The position numbers were made by a program, and so were the translations under genes. Shown here piece by piece: positions 53,501 through 63,554 of a stretch of 64,000 bases of DNA. Position 1 is the stretch's first letter. Each line of letters opens with the position of its first letter. The notes under the pieces are model-generated. The model did not search any database, was not told the DNA's origin, and was given only the letters and a program-made list of their open reading frames with translations. This stretch comes from Serinus canaria (Eukaryota > Chordata > Aves > Passeriformes > Fringillidae). Location of the stretch: contig NC_066333.1 of assembly GCF_022539315.1 (NCBI RefSeq), forward strand, positions 620,001-684,000. The letters are read 5' to 3'.

Positions 53501-56500
53501 TATTTTCTGAGGTTTTCCCCTTTGAGGGTATCTGTATAGATACAATAGATCTTAAGTTCTAGCATGAACAGTCTTTAAGGTATATCTTAATACAAAAAAT
53601 AATTTCTGGAAACGCTTATAAGCCACATCCTTTGTCTGAACTATTGCTCCTTTAATTTTACCAGTGACAGGCAGTTTCTCTGAGAAAGGATTAAGAATTG
53701 ATCAGTCACCTGCCAGTTGGGAACATTGCATTTTGGAAGTTTTACTCTCAGCTGGGGAGAGCTTCAGGTGTAGCTGTGTCTTTGACTAACTGTGTCATAG
53801 GCAACATAAATCCTCTTAGTTATGAAGGAGAACTAAAACCTTGACTTATATTTGTTGTTAAATTTTGACCTTCCATTTACAGTGATCATTATACTCACAA
53901 TGATAATTTCCCACTACGTTTCTTTCTTGCTCCTGTTCAGTAGAGCAAGTGAAAATGACACTTCCTCTTCCTGCTTTCCAGCATAAGGAAAGTGCCTAAT
54001 TAGTGAGGGATATGGTATAGAAGCTATAGGCATACTGTTTTTAGGTAGATTTTCTGCAAGTGTTAGAGATTCAACAGTTGGAGAGTGGACAGCTTAGTCT
54101 TTGAATCACAAAAGTCCAGAATTATTTTGGTTGGAAAGGACCTAAAGGATCAAATCATTCCACCCCCTGCCATGGGCCAGGACACTTTCCGCTAGACCAA
54201 GCCCCATCCAGTCTGGCCTTGAACACTCCAGGAATGGGGCAACCACAGCTTCTCTGGGCACCCTGTGCCAGGGCTTCACCACCCTCACAGGGAAGAGTTC
54301 CATCCCAAAATCCCATCTAACTCTGCCCTCTGGCAGTGGGAAGCCATTGGCACTCCAGGCCCTTGTTCCAAGTCCCTCTCCAGCTCTCTTAGAGCTCCCT
54401 TAGGCAGCAGAAAAGGCTCTAAGGCCTCTCTGGAGTTTTTTCTTCTCCAGGTTGTACAACTCCCGCCCTCCCAGATCTCTCATGGGAGAGGTGTTCCTTC
54501 CCTCTAATCATCTTCGTGGCCCTTAAAGAATATCTCTGCTTTGATGTCTTTTATTTTTGCAGGCCAGGATAAGCTTGTTTGGCTTCACTCTTCACTGTGT
54601 GTCTTTTCCTTCCAGGTGTATCATCTGGCAAGTGTGCGCTTGCGTGATCTGTGCCTAAAGCTGGATGTTTCCAATGACTTGCGCAGGAAGATATGGACAT
54701 GTTTTGAGTTCACATTGGTTCATTGTGCTGATCTTATGAAAGACAGGCATTTGGACCAGCTCCTCCTCTGTGCTTTTTATATCATGGCAAAGGTAACATG
54801 TAGTTTTAGATAATTAATGGAATGTTATGTTCAGTTTTATGTTCAAAATATCAGGTGTGTTCAGCATTTACAGTTTGATGCATTCATGTCGTATTACTGG
54901 AGGGAAAGGGAAGGTCCTTCCGAGAAGTGGATCAAGTCTCAGTATGGTTTTTTCCTTGTTTTGCATATCTTAGCTCACTGGCTCTTTGAAGGAAATTCTT
55001 GACAGAGTTTTTCTTCTCTTCTTGAGTGTGTTCACAGTAGCACTTGTTGACACAGACAAAGCACTGTCTGGTCTTATTGTCCTGTATTTGTTTTCTGTCC
55101 CATTTGTCATCTTGACAATCTGTCAATCTAAACTAAAAATTCCATTACAATTACAGGATTAGGCAGGTACAGAAATTTGCAGGAGCAAATTTATGTAAGG
55201 TGGTTTCTATTCCCAAAAATCCTTTTAGCTTTTGATGATTCAGGCTGAGGTGGTTGCCTGTTGTACTTCATTTCCTATTTCATTTGCCAGCTTTAATTTA
55301 AGGTAGTGTTAAATTGGATTGTGAAACTGGACTAGTGGTTTGACTCAAACTTGAGCTTACAATTCCATCAAGCCTAATTGAGACACAAAATTCAGGAGGC
55401 TGGATTATCTTTTCTTGAGGGTAAATGAAGAGTAGCACTGTGTGGAGGGAAACTGATGTTTAAATTGTCACTACATGTGCTCTTAGCTGCAGCGTGGGGT
55501 AGGCTCACCTGATGTCAACACTGATAGCAAAGCCATTTAATAGTCAGTGCTCTGTATTTTTATCATGTAATTTGTCAGTTGTTTGGGGTTTTTTTTATAA
55601 TACAAGCTTTTGAGTGCTGTCTCCAATGCAGTATGAGACCTGACAGCTCCGCCAGAGATGTTGATACATTGTCTCCTGTCTCCTACTACAAAAACTGTTG
55701 CTTGTCTGCTCTTAAAATTACGTATGTATGGCTGAAAAACAAAGCGCTTTAAGAAATGAGCTATTTTGAAATAAAAAAGCAAAGTAAAATTGCATGTGCG
55801 TACCTGCCTGTTCAGGATTTTGCCACTTTTCTGTTTAGAAAAGTTAGGGATCCAGTTTCCAAATTCACAAAGCACATTTTTGACTTAATAATATTTCCTT
55901 TCTTTAAAGTGTCACTGGAAGAAAAGCCTGGAAAGGAGTAATGCCTAAGCATCATAAGCAACAAAAAGCTTTAGTAGCTAAGAAACAAGGAATTCCTGAA
56001 CAAGAAAAATCTTTGTTGTTTCATGCTCTCATCACTAGAGATAAATTTTTAAATTATTTATTCATAGTAATACTCCTCAAAAAGCTACAAACTAGGACCT
56101 AGGCAGTGCAGCCTTCACGCTTGCACTTGGTCTTCAACAGCCTTTTCTTTTCCAGGTAACCAAAGAGGAAAGAACTTTTCAGGACATAATGAAAAGTTAC
56201 AGAAATCAGCCACAGGCAAACAGCCATGTAAGTCCATACCACTGGCTTTACTTTTTGGAAGCTCAGGAGTGGCTTTTGAAGTCTTTGTGCTCATAAAAGA
56301 AGTCAAATCCTCTGCAGTGTAATACTTGTTCCTGTTCAGTTGGATTTCATCTAGTGTCCTGACTTCCTTGCTTTCCTTGACAAGAGTGTTTTCCCCTGGT
56401 ATCTTGTAGGTTTATAGGAGTGTCTTGTTGAGAAATACTTCTGATGATGTTCCATTGGACAAAAATGCAAACCCAGATATGGAGATGACAGAAGGTGAGT

Positions 56501-59345
56501 ACAGCAAAAGAATTTGCTCTTTTCGATAACATACTTGGGGCTTCTAAAGAACTGGACTGTCAGGTAATAAGTGGAACAAGTTTTACAGTTTTAAGTGTAT
56601 TAAAGAAAAACAAATGTATTGTTGAAAAAGAAACCATCTTGTAAGTAGCTCTCCTATGTATTAGGTATGGAATATACAATTCCTAGTTGGAAAGAATGTT
56701 TAATGTCATTTACTTAAATTTGGTTGCTCAGGATGGTAGTATTTTCTTAGTATGTCAATGATACTGTAGTTCTTCTTGAATGGCAACACTGATAACAAAG
56801 AAGAATGAAGATAAACAGTACCTGGAGTATTATGGTGGGTTTTTTAACATCGTCTGTTCTGAAGACTGAAGTAGGAAGAACTTGTTTCAGAAAATAAAAA
56901 TGCTAACTCCCCAGGACTGCCATTTTCTTACATTCAGGTTTCTTTTAAATAGGTAATGCTTTCTTTGCTCTAGGTTAGAGAAGAAAAGGGATAAGAGTAG
57001 TATTTGAGAAAAGCATGAAACTATGCCATGCCTGTTTTGAGTGACATGTCAGGAATGTGAGAACACAAGCCCATGTATGAGCCCATGAGCAGATCTCTAG
57101 CCGGGGCACACGTGGAATTTAGTTTGTTCTTTGTGGCAAATTCCCTCTGGGTGGGATTCATCTGCCTTAATGAATATTAGAGCCATTTTTAAAGTCTGTT
57201 GAGGATTCTATCAGGGTCATGGACTAGTGGTCCTGATCTCATTTAAATCCTGTCTGACGCCTCCACAGCTACTGGATGACTTGGAGAATCTGAAGTGACA
57301 CTGGGCTCTGGTATTTTGTCAGACAAATATACGTGGTTACAAAGTTCTTCAGCGACTTTTCCTATCAGACTTTCTTCAGTTTCTGGACTTGTGTCTCCTT
57401 TACACAGTATCAACTCCAGGTCTTTTGACACCAGTTCACAGGAGCTGTGCTTGTGTTGTGAGAGAAGGAGGGCAGATGGACAAAGGAGTCACTTATGGGT
57501 GTCAGCTGGAGCTTTGGATGTTTGTCTCAGTGCTCTGATTGCCAGAGAGTCTGTGTGCTGCTCTATTTTACTTGGCAGACAGCAGAATGCAGGAGACGTA
57601 GAAGGTTGTATTCAGTAGCACTTCAGCTTAATTAGGGGAGAGCAGACCTCAACAGAAATATACTTGCTGTGAGGCTGCACCTTTTCCCACTTCACAGAGC
57701 ATGCCTGAACAAATGGTGTCATGACTTCCTTGGTGCAGATCTGAGTTGAGCACCAAGTTTTTCTCTGCTAGCTGATCACCAGAGATGAAATTTCAGAGAA
57801 GCCAAAAGCTGAGAGCTGTCAGACTGCTTAAAACTTAGTTTTAAGACCAAGTAATGGCTTTGTACCCCATACTCCCCAATAAACATGGAAGAAGAGGTCA
57901 GTTGTGCTACAGTTTCTTGCTACGGCTATTTCCAAGTTTGGAATAAAGGTTGATACTGGCCTTTTTAGACATAACCCACAGGAAATGGTAGCTCCTCCTG
58001 ATGTTCACAACCACCTGCAGCACACCCTGCTCCTGGCTCAAGCACATTTCTTGAATTCCTGTAATTGACTGGTCAATTTATGGACAAGTTCTTGCCAGCT
58101 GGACATCGTAAGTTCAACTCTGAAGTGCCTGGTTTGCCAATGCTGTAGTTTTGAAATCTGAAGCTCTCTTATTGTTAGACTCATCTGTGAAAGCTGGCAG
58201 CTCCTTGGGACGATCCACAGCAGAGAATTCGAGTGAGTCAGAAACAGAGGAGAGAGGAGATCTTATTAAATTTTACAATGCAGTCTACGTAGGAAGAGTA
58301 AAGTCATTTGCACTGAAGTACGATATCACAAATCAGGATCATGTGGTAAGTACAGTATTTTGGAATTAATACTCACAGAGTCATTTTTCCTGGCAGTTAT
58401 ATGTATGTCAATAACTTTGTCTTGTCACCTGATATGGGTCAAGTCAGATAATTGGAGGTAATGGTATGAGCACTTGCTTTAACAGCCTTTCAAGAGGACA
58501 AATGTAGATGCTGCTCAGTTTGCAAACCCATTTCCAACTTCTTTACATCAATGCAATACCTATTTGCTCAAATGCCTGTGGACTATCTGTGTGAGGCACC
58601 TGGAAGATTAATTCTGTTGCTTGGTCATTACTTGATCTGTTGTTTCACTGTCACAAGATAAAATATTCTACGGAAGACCTGGAAGTGTATGAATGTTGTC
58701 TTGTGTGAGGTTTCTGCTCTCAGGATGTTCTGGTTGAGCTGCTGTGCAGACGTGTCCTCTCCTGCAGGTGGAGGCACCGCCGCTGTCGCCGTTCCCCAGC
58801 ATCCGGCAGCAGGCGGTGTCCCCGCGGCGCATCTCGCAGCAGCACGCAGTGTACGTGTCACCGCACAAGAACAGCGCCTGCCTCACACCTCGCACTGCTC
58901 TGCTGTACAAGTTCAATGGCAGCCCTTCCAAGGTAGAGACAAAAACGAGGCTGAAAGTGGTTGATAAAGGGTTAATTGTCTTCTAATTAGGATGTGGTCT
59001 AGTGCAGTTCTGATGTGTTATAATGAATAGTCTCTCACTTTACACTGAAAGGTAGAATTCTGTACATAGACTCCATCGCTCAGAGGATAACCTGTTGTTG
59101 TTCTCTGATATTTCAGACATTGAGCAAGTTTGAAATGGAGTCAGAGTAACTCATTATTTTTGTCTTGATTACAGAGTTTGAAGGATATCAACAATATGAT
59201 AAAACAAGGTGAACATAGGAGTAAGAAGCGAGCAATAGCAATTGACAGTGACACTGAATCCCCCTCAAAGCGACTCTGCCAGGAAAATGATGATGTTCTA
59301 CTGAAACGTCTGCAGGATGTTGTCAGTGAAAGAGCAAATCACTAA
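35202..59345 (+). CDS. RBL1: RBL1 (p107) retinoblastoma-like pocket protein, complete, 22 exons
   Basis: p107 is a nuclear co-repressor that binds E2F4/5 and cyclin-CDK2 and forms part of the DREAM complex, restraining S-phase genes. Coding exons: 35202-35333, 35443-35576, 36458-36658, 37976-38040, 38132-38260, 38366-38526, 39271-39320, 40841-41024, 42447-42613, 44499-44611, 45152-45255, 45811-45948, 47772-47936, 48109-48244, 50234-50500, 52618-52796, 54616-54792, 56156-56227, 56410-56494, 58179-58345, 58768-58932, 59175-59345. They total 3162 nt: 1053 residues plus TAA, against about 1068 in human, with all phases matching. RBL1 is preferred over RBL2 by GDFDERVFLGADAEEEIG and YLREKETAVTPVASATQS. 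The start is the ATG in GCCGCCATGT; an in-frame ATG at 35076 would add 42 Pro-rich residues but lies upstream of the promoter motifs. Confidence 0.96.
35577..36457 (+). other. RBL1: RBL1 intron 2
   Basis: Leaves the CpG island at about 35650 and becomes AT-rich. It ends in a long pyrimidine tract, TTTTCTTTTTTCTTTTAAG. No repeat family is recognised. Confidence 0.65.
36659..37975 (+). other. RBL1: RBL1 intron 3
   Basis: A 1.3-kb intron with short unremarkable open frames. No repeat family or conserved block is recognised. Confidence 0.65.
38527..40840 (+). other. RBL1: RBL1 introns 6 and 7 (around exon 39271-39320)
   Basis: Two introns flank the 50-nt exon 7. They contain A-runs at about 38809-38819 and 39142-39156 and otherwise nothing I recognise. 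Confidence 0.65.
39271..42613 (+). CDS. RBL1: RBL1 exons 7-9, linker into pocket A
   Basis: Exons 39271-39320, 40841-41024 and 42447-42613 encode residues 275-407. The order is ILKGDCLLDLCNFTEN, then NKEYEEYVLTVGDFDERVFL, then the linker with the CDK-type site APSTPLTGRRYLREK, then the start of pocket A with LQSMVAGLKNAPSEQLTAIF. Exon 8 ends at EEIGTRKF, one residue shorter than human GTPRKF. Phases are AG|C, 0 and GA|G. Confidence 0.94.
41025..42446 (+). other. RBL1: RBL1 intron 8
   Basis: An AT-rich 1.4-kb intron with no recognised repeat or exon-like segment. Confidence 0.65.
42614..44498 (+). other. RBL1: RBL1 intron 9
   Basis: An AT-rich 1.9-kb intron. It has a short TTGG repeat near 44172-44190. 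No element or exon is recognised. Confidence 0.65.
44499..47936 (+). CDS. RBL1: RBL1 exons 10-13, pocket A
   Basis: Exons 44499-44611, 45152-45255, 45811-45948 and 47772-47936 encode residues 408-581. Conserved blocks are KEIGETFCCCYTQSTDEQPG, FAVNRLKLAEILYYKILET, LLEQDVFHRSLLACCLEIVL, SSPRTFPWIIEVLDLRPFYF and VIEVLIRSEEGLSRDMVKHL. Pocket A packs against pocket B to form the E2F transactivation-domain groove. The intron after exon 10 contains the candidate alternative terminal exon at 44700. Confidence 0.95.
44700..44848 (+). CDS. RBL1: Candidate alternative 3'-terminal exon of RBL1
   Basis: Exon 10 ends at 44611 one base into a codon. An acceptor-like TGTATTTAATACAG ends at 44699. The following 149 bases continue that frame for 49 codons to TAA at 44846-44848. 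The peptide is basic and polar, with stretches such as QDTPKQKTTAVKQDR and TKKSWKSSS. AATAAA lies 100 bases after the stop (44948-44953). Splicing to it would give a protein of about 494 residues ending in pocket A and lacking pocket B. I see no direct evidence of use; a chance open frame is possible. Confidence 0.4.
44948..44953 (+). promoter_or_regulatory. Intronic poly(A) signal in RBL1 intron 10
   Basis: A canonical AATAAA inside the intron after exon 10, 95-100 bases downstream of the stop codon of the candidate alternative terminal exon. A T/GT-rich stretch follows at 44985-45030. Confidence 0.4.
45949..47771 (+). other. RBL1: RBL1 intron 12
   Basis: This 1.8-kb intron holds an LTR remnant at about 45994-46312, listed separately. 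A 14-base TTAGGGTTAGGG-type run is at 47333-47346. The rest is AT-rich and unrecognised. Confidence 0.65.
45994..46312 (-). mobile_element. Endogenous retrovirus LTR remnant, antisense
   Basis: On the minus strand the element begins TGTAACGAACTTTC (at 46312) and ends near CCAGTAACA (at 45994). It has a TG..CA structure, with 5 of 6 terminal bases forming an inverted repeat. The interior resembles LTRs I associate with passerine endogenous retroviruses, including GGCACTGTCACCCTCCAACC. No target duplication is visible, so the boundaries are tentative. It begins 45 bp after the exon 12 donor. Confidence 0.55.
48109..52796 (+). CDS. RBL1: RBL1 exons 14-16, spacer with cyclin-binding motif
   Basis: Exons 48109-48244, 50234-50500 and 52618-52796 encode residues 582-775. 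The spacer carries the p107-type cyclin docking motif KRRLFG (about residues 649-654) after SPISVHERYSSPTAG, which recruits cyclin A/E-CDK2. Several Ser/Thr-Pro sites are present. The end of exon 16, KRTGSLALFYRK, starts pocket B. The segment between GITLIP and KPKRTG is shorter than in human and diverged. Confidence 0.94.
48245..50233 (+). other. RBL1: RBL1 intron 14 with solo LTR
   Basis: A 2-kb intron containing the solo LTR at 49214-49559. Around it, 48245-49207 and 49566-50233 have nothing recognisable except a T-run at about 48558-48571. Confidence 0.7.
49208..49565 (+). mobile_element. Solo LTR with perfect 6-bp target duplication (ERVK/alpharetrovirus-like)
   Basis: The element runs TGTGGAAGATCAG (49214) to CTCAATCCCCGCA (49559), 346 bp, and is flanked on both sides by GTCTCC (49208-49213 and 49560-49565). 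Inside are a TATA box (TATAAATA, 49488) and AATAAA (49509), 14 bases apart and just before a short R-like region, the layout of avian leukosis-type LTRs. No internal retroviral sequence is present, so it is a solo LTR left by recombination. The 6-bp duplication fits ERVK or alpha/beta-type integrases. Confidence 0.85.
50501..52617 (+). other. RBL1: RBL1 intron 15 with LTR-like element
   Basis: A 2.1-kb intron, more than half occupied by the repeat-like element at about 50634-51810, which is GC-rich inside an AT-rich intron. The remainder, 51811-52617, is AT-rich and unrecognised. Confidence 0.65.
50634..51810 (+). mobile_element. Probable LTR retroelement (about 1.18 kb)
   Basis: The start, TGTCCTGGTTTGAAGGACAG, and the following CTCTGAATTATTATAACTTTG match my memory of a dispersed passerine endogenous retrovirus repeat. 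The candidate ends are TG at 50634 and CA at 51810, flanked by ACAGC and CCAGC, a 5-bp target duplication with one mismatch. Its GC-rich middle stands out from the intron. I see no protein-coding domain. Orientation and family are uncertain. Confidence 0.5.
52797..54615 (+). other. RBL1: RBL1 intron 16 with CR1
   Basis: A 1.8-kb intron holding a CR1 fragment at about 54102-54525, ending 90 bp before exon 17. The rest is AT-rich and unrecognised. Confidence 0.7.
54102..54525 (-). mobile_element. CR1 LINE 3' fragment
   Basis: Blocks TTTTGGTTGGAAAGGACCTAA, CCCCTGCCATGGGCCAGGACA, GGAATGGGGCAACCACAGCTT and ATCATCTTCGTGGCCCTTAAA are the complement of the CR1 3' region in order. The tail is degraded (GAATCACAAAAGTCCAGAAT). 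Ends are approximate. Confidence 0.9.
54616..59345 (+). CDS. RBL1: RBL1 exons 17-22, pocket B and C-terminus
   Basis: Residues 776-1053. Exons 54616-54792, 56156-56227 and 56410-56494 give VYHLASVRLRDLCLKLDVSN, RRKIWTCFEFTLVHC, DRHLDQLLLCAFYIMAKVTK and SYRNQPQANSHVYRSVLL. Exons 19-20 carry the diverged loop that p107 and p130 have inserted in pocket B. EERGDLIKFYNAVYVGRVKS (58179-58345) then resumes the fold. Exon 21 has APPLSPFPSIRQQ, SPRRISQQHAVYVSPHKN and the C-terminal CDK sites. Exon 22 ends with KRLCQENDDVLLKRLQDVV and TAA. Pocket B carries the LxCxE-binding cleft of the family. Confidence 0.95.
54793..56155 (+). other. RBL1: RBL1 intron 17
   Basis: A 1.4-kb AT-rich intron. No repeat family or exon-like segment is recognised. 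Confidence 0.65.
56495..58178 (+). other. RBL1: RBL1 intron 19
   Basis: A 1.7-kb intron that falls inside the pocket B insert loop. Nothing is recognised in it. Confidence 0.65.
58346..58767 (+). other. RBL1: RBL1 intron 20
   Basis: A 422-bp intron with nothing recognisable. The acceptor is TGTCCTCTCCTGCAG. Confidence 0.65.
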
Positions 59346-61335
59346 AAAATTTCTGCTTTCTGTGGGATCTCTAAGTTACGGAGCTGGATACAGCTGTTGT
59401 GCTATTTATTTCTTAGTTTTGTATATAGACAACCATCAAGTTCCTTCAACACTGAACTTTCACCTGACTTCCACAGGATGCAAAAAGTAAGAGTTATGTA
59501 GGAAATTCCAGTGATCTTCATGCCCAAAGACCACACTGTGGTATAATGTACTCTGAGCTGTTCTAGCAAAAGAGTGTTCTGTGAAAGCCATATTGGATGT
59601 TCTCAAGCCTCATTTGGAGCATCGTGAATTCTGAGTGTAACTCAGCTTGTAATACCAGTTTTATTATTAGAATAAGAGTTATAAAGAAATTAGTGAAATC
59701 AGTGAAGTTTCCTCAAGCTTTTGGCATTTAGAAAAGAAACTGGCCAAGTGCCTTATTTGAAAAAAATATAGAATTTTATGCATTATTTCACTGTGGAGTA
59801 ACTGGAGGGAAAAGAAATTAATTCTTTAGCCTCAGGAAGAGCTGAGTAGTTTAGAACTGTCAGAACTTATGTTAAAGTGTAGGTTGTCACATGTATCTGA
59901 CAGCTTTTGCAGTAACAAAGGCAATAATCTAAAAATACAAATAGTGGTGACTTAGGGTGGACTCTGGTAAAGCCCTGAGATACAGTTCTGTGAGCCTGAA
60001 TTCCCTTTCTCTTGAGCCAATGGTGCTCCATGTTGGAAGCCACAGAGCAGCCTGCCCTAGGTGCTGTTCATAGTGATGGCAGCTCACCCATGAGGAAATA
60101 CAGTTACAGCTGAAACCAGCAGCTGGGGTTTGGCCATTGTTCAAATGCACAAATTCATTTAACAAATTGAATGTCTTGTTTTTTCCTGAAGACCTTTAGC
60201 CTCTTGTGTAGTATCTACACTGAATGAAAGCCCATCACATAAGGAGGTGTGTATGTGTGAGGTTTTATAGCTGTTGAAGGCTTGGGTTCACTGGAAAAGT
60301 AGAAATTCCGTTATCAAATTCTTGTGACTGAGTTTTTAATGCTGAGGATTTGGTAGGGTCTATTTTACCAAAATGGACAAAAGTCAGGGTTTACTCATTA
60401 CTGTAAATCAGCGGTTTGATCTTATTTTACAATTGTATTTAAGGTTAGAGCCATGGAGAAACTTCTCAGCACAGTCATTTTCAGTTTCTGTGTAACTGAA
60501 CTGAAAAAAAAAAAGAAAGAACAACTACATAGGACTTATTGGAGGGGTTGTTTCCTTCATTGGCTGACTGGGTTAGTATGTGCTGTGAGATCCACAGGTC
60601 TAGGGGAGAACACTGCCATGATTTTGAGCAGCCTCAGCTAGTGAATCTAGCCGGCAGTGATGAACGAGAAATTCATTACTAAGTGTAGGTATGCAAGGAC
60701 ACTACTCAGCAAGGAGTAGAAAGTTTACAAACTTGGTTTTGAGTCTTTAACTACTTGAATATTTGATTTTTTTTAAACTTTTTTACTTTCAAAAAAAGGT
60801 GCTTGCCCATGGAGAGCTGCACTATGAGGAAATGGCCATGCAGTGGAGTAGGTTTAAGTTTAACATAGATACTTAATTTTATTCAAGTTTTAATGTTTGT
60901 CTTCAGATTTTGAGATAAAAAGTGGAGGATTGCAGCCTTTCTGCAGTAGGATGGGAAATTTATGGTTAGGCATGACAGCAGTCTTTCCATGGTATTGTAT
61001 GATGAGAGTTTAGTTGACATGGTTTTAATTCGATATCATGTGCACATCTCCTGGCGGCTCTGCTCCCCACACTGTCACTGCCTCCTCTGACAGTAGACAC
61101 TGATGGAGCCAAAATCCTTATTAACTGTTATGTGTAGTGTTTCTTCATTAGGAAAATGAATGTACTACTGGATGCAGTTCAGAATTCTTCACCTTTTTAG
61201 GTGATCTAAAAGCAATTTTGAGCTTGTTGAACAGCTAAAACAAGAGCTTACCTGGAATTTTCATAACGGTTTCAAAGTGCCTTCACATGTAAATCTGTAT
61301 TTTATAATAAACAACTAAAAAAGCATTTTAACCTG
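59346..61335 (+). other. RBL1: RBL1 3' UTR (end inferred)
   Basis: AT-rich non-coding sequence from the TAA at 59343-59345 to just past the AATAAA at 61306. No earlier AATAAA is seen in this stretch. The length, about 2 kb, is typical for the gene family, but the true end needs transcript data. Confidence 0.6.
61306..61311 (+). promoter_or_regulatory. Poly(A) signal, RBL1
   Basis: A canonical AATAAA followed about 25-40 bases later by TGTGTTGCTGTATTTCCTGTTG, a GT/T-rich downstream element. Confidence 0.65.
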
Positions 61336-61963
61336 TGTTGCTGTATTTCCTGTTGTTTTTCTGTGCCTATTCATTAAACAATGCCTTCTGTCTGCAATTT
61401 CTGTAATATCAACGACCTTCATCATTTTTGCGCTTCCCTCAGATTTCTTGGGATTTTTTTTCCGTTTGAATTCATGACATTTCATGTGTTTTGTCTGAAG
61501 TTTCCTCCAGACTTTTCTTTACTGTTTCTGTTTCAGTCAGGAGTGGATTTTGGGAGAAGGTGAGTAATATATTCCATGAGGTCACCAAAAAGCACCAGAA
61601 GGGAGAGAACCCTGCAGTGACAGGTGAGGTGTCCACAGAGGCAGCTGTGACTCCAGCAGAGCTGAGCTGTGGGCTCCTAGTTCATCTCCAAGCACTGCAG
61701 GCATGAGCTCCAGGTGCTGGTCCTGGCTGCCTTCCTTCTTCCCAGATGTGTATAAGAACCAGTCTCGGACAGGTTCAGATCTGTACCAGCTGGTGTCGTG
61801 CTGGTTTTGTTGCTCCAGGTAAGCATAAAGCTGGCATGAACTCAGCTTTTCAAATAACTCATTCATCTGAGCTGGGAGGAAAAAAAGGGTAGTTTGTGCA
61901 GATTCTGCTGTAATGACTTCTTTGTTGCCACAGCTTTTGCTTTAAAAGACTAATCTCTAGTTT
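61336..61963. other. Intergenic, no recognised content
   Basis: Downstream of RBL1. Short open frames on both strands show no recognisable similarity. I looked for a neighbouring gene such as SAMHD1, which follows RBL1 in human as I recall, and saw none. Confidence 0.6.
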
Positions 61964-62805
61964 ATAGAATCACAGAATCATGGAATATTCTAAGATGGAA
62001 GGGACCCACAAGGATCATCAAAACCCAACTCCTTGCCCTGCAAGGACACCCCAAAAATCAGCATCATAGAATGGCTTGGTTTGGAGAGGACCTTCAAGAT
62101 CATCTCGTTCCTCACCCTGTGCCTGGGAGTGTTATCCAAGTGCTCCTGGAGCTCTGGCAGCCTTGAGGACATGCCCATTCCCTGGGGAGCCTGTTCAGTG
62201 CCCAACCACCCTCTAGAGGAAGAACCTTTCCCTGATATCTAGCCTGACCCTCCCCTGGCACAGCTCCCTTCCCTCAGGATCTGTCCCTGGTCACAGAGAG
62301 CAGAGATGGGAGCTGTCCCTTGGGAGGAAGCTGCAGACTTGATGAGGGCTGACTTCAGTCTCCTCCTGGCTGGGCAAACCAAGGGACCTCACATGGCCCC
62401 TCTATGCCATTCACGAGCTTTGTAGCCCTCTGTATGTGCTCTTTAATACCTTTATATCCACACGTGGAGGCATCCAGACTGCCCCCAGGACTCAAGGTGA
62501 GGCCTCCCCAGTGCAGAGCAGAGCAGAGCAGGACAGTCTCCCCCTTGCTCGGTTGGCAATGCTGGGCCTGATGTCCCCCAGGACAGGCTGGCCCTTGGTG
62601 TTGCCAGGGCACTGCTGGCTCCTGCTCCACTTGCCTTCAGCCCAAACTTCCAGGTCTCAGGTTTCTGTGGTGCTGCTCTCCAGCCTATTGTTCCCCAGTC
62701 TGTCTGGACTCCCACGGTTCTCCAGTCGCAGGTGCAGAAGCTGGCACTGTTCTTTGTTTAACTTCATGTGGTTGATGATTGCCTATCTCTCTGTGTTCCT
62801 CCCTG
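61964..62805 (-). mobile_element. CR1 LINE 3' region, about 840 bp, with a nested CR1 tail
   Basis: Reading the complement, the stretch follows the CR1 3' region collinearly: TAGAATCACAGAATCATGG, GGGACCCACAAGGATCATC, then GGGGAGCCTGTTCAGTGCCC, AGGTGAGGCCTCCCCAGTGC and TGATTGCCTATCTCTCTGTG. About 48 bp at 62063-62111 (ATCATAGAATGGCTTGGTTTG onward) is a second CR1 3' tail lying inside it. The open frame 62436-62810 on the + strand is a shadow of this repeat. Confidence 0.9.
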
Positions 62806-63049
62806 ATGTGCTTAGGTCTGAGCAGCAGGCCTCAGCCAGAATTGACTTACAAGATGAATTCTGGGCACTATGTGACTATCACCATCAGTATTATTTAGCT
62901 AAAAAATGGCTGAGATGTTTATGCCAGCTGTTTAACACCAAACTGGCTGTTTTAGAAACTTTCACATCATCTTGTGTAGTTTTCTGCAAGAAATGTATCA
63001 TTTTAAGAAACTTTGCCAGCTGACATGAATCGAGGCTTGTTTGTAGAAT
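62806..63049. other. Unassigned stretch between repeats
   Basis: A + strand frame continues out of the CR1 shadow to TGA at 63021-63023. After an AG at 62815-62816 it reads SEQQASARIDLQDEFWALCD and on. I do not recognise the peptide, and there is no donor or other support, so I do not call it a gene. Confidence 0.3.
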
Positions 63050-63554
63050 ATTTTAGGGAAAAACCCTCCTAGCTGAAGCCTGGGCCCTGGCTGAGCCCTG
63101 GCCCCACCTGGATAGGGAGTGTGCCATCAAATCCAGGTGTTTCTGCACTAAAAATATAGTCAGGTCACTTTGACTTGCTGATTCGGGCCTATAAAAGCTG
63201 GATCCGCTTTTGGGGTGAATTTGGAGAGCTCAGCCATAGGAGGATGTGGGATTGTCCCAGCTGCTGGGAAGGGTTCTCCAGGTCCTCGCTGTGAAATAGG
63301 GCTCCCCAGTGACTGCAGACTCTGGATGATGGTAGAGTATTTAGGCACTTGGTGACTTTCTCACTCACTATCCTTTCTCTCATATAGCATTTATTAGGTG
63401 CATAACCTTGCTTATTTTTGCTTGCTGTTAAAGTCGAGCATGTAGTTTTATTGAATGTATCATTTTAATTTTTGTTACCTTAATATTCATAGTAAAATAA
63501 GACCATTCTTTCTACTGGTGTCTGTGTCCTTTAAATTGTCCCTGCTAATTGGCA
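63050..63554 (+). mobile_element. LTR-like segment
   Basis: A TATA box (CCTATAAAAGC, TATAAAA at 63190), an AT-rich stretch, and a terminal CTACTGGTGTCTGTGTCC..CTGCTAATTGGCA ending at 63554 together resemble avian ERVL-type LTRs as I remember them. No target duplication was found and the 5' edge is unclear, so this is a tentative call. Confidence 0.4.

Noticed and set aside
62436..63023. A 195-codon + strand open frame downstream of RBL1
   Set aside because: Its first two thirds are the antisense of a CR1 element. The tail is unrecognised and has no splice donor, so no gene is called.
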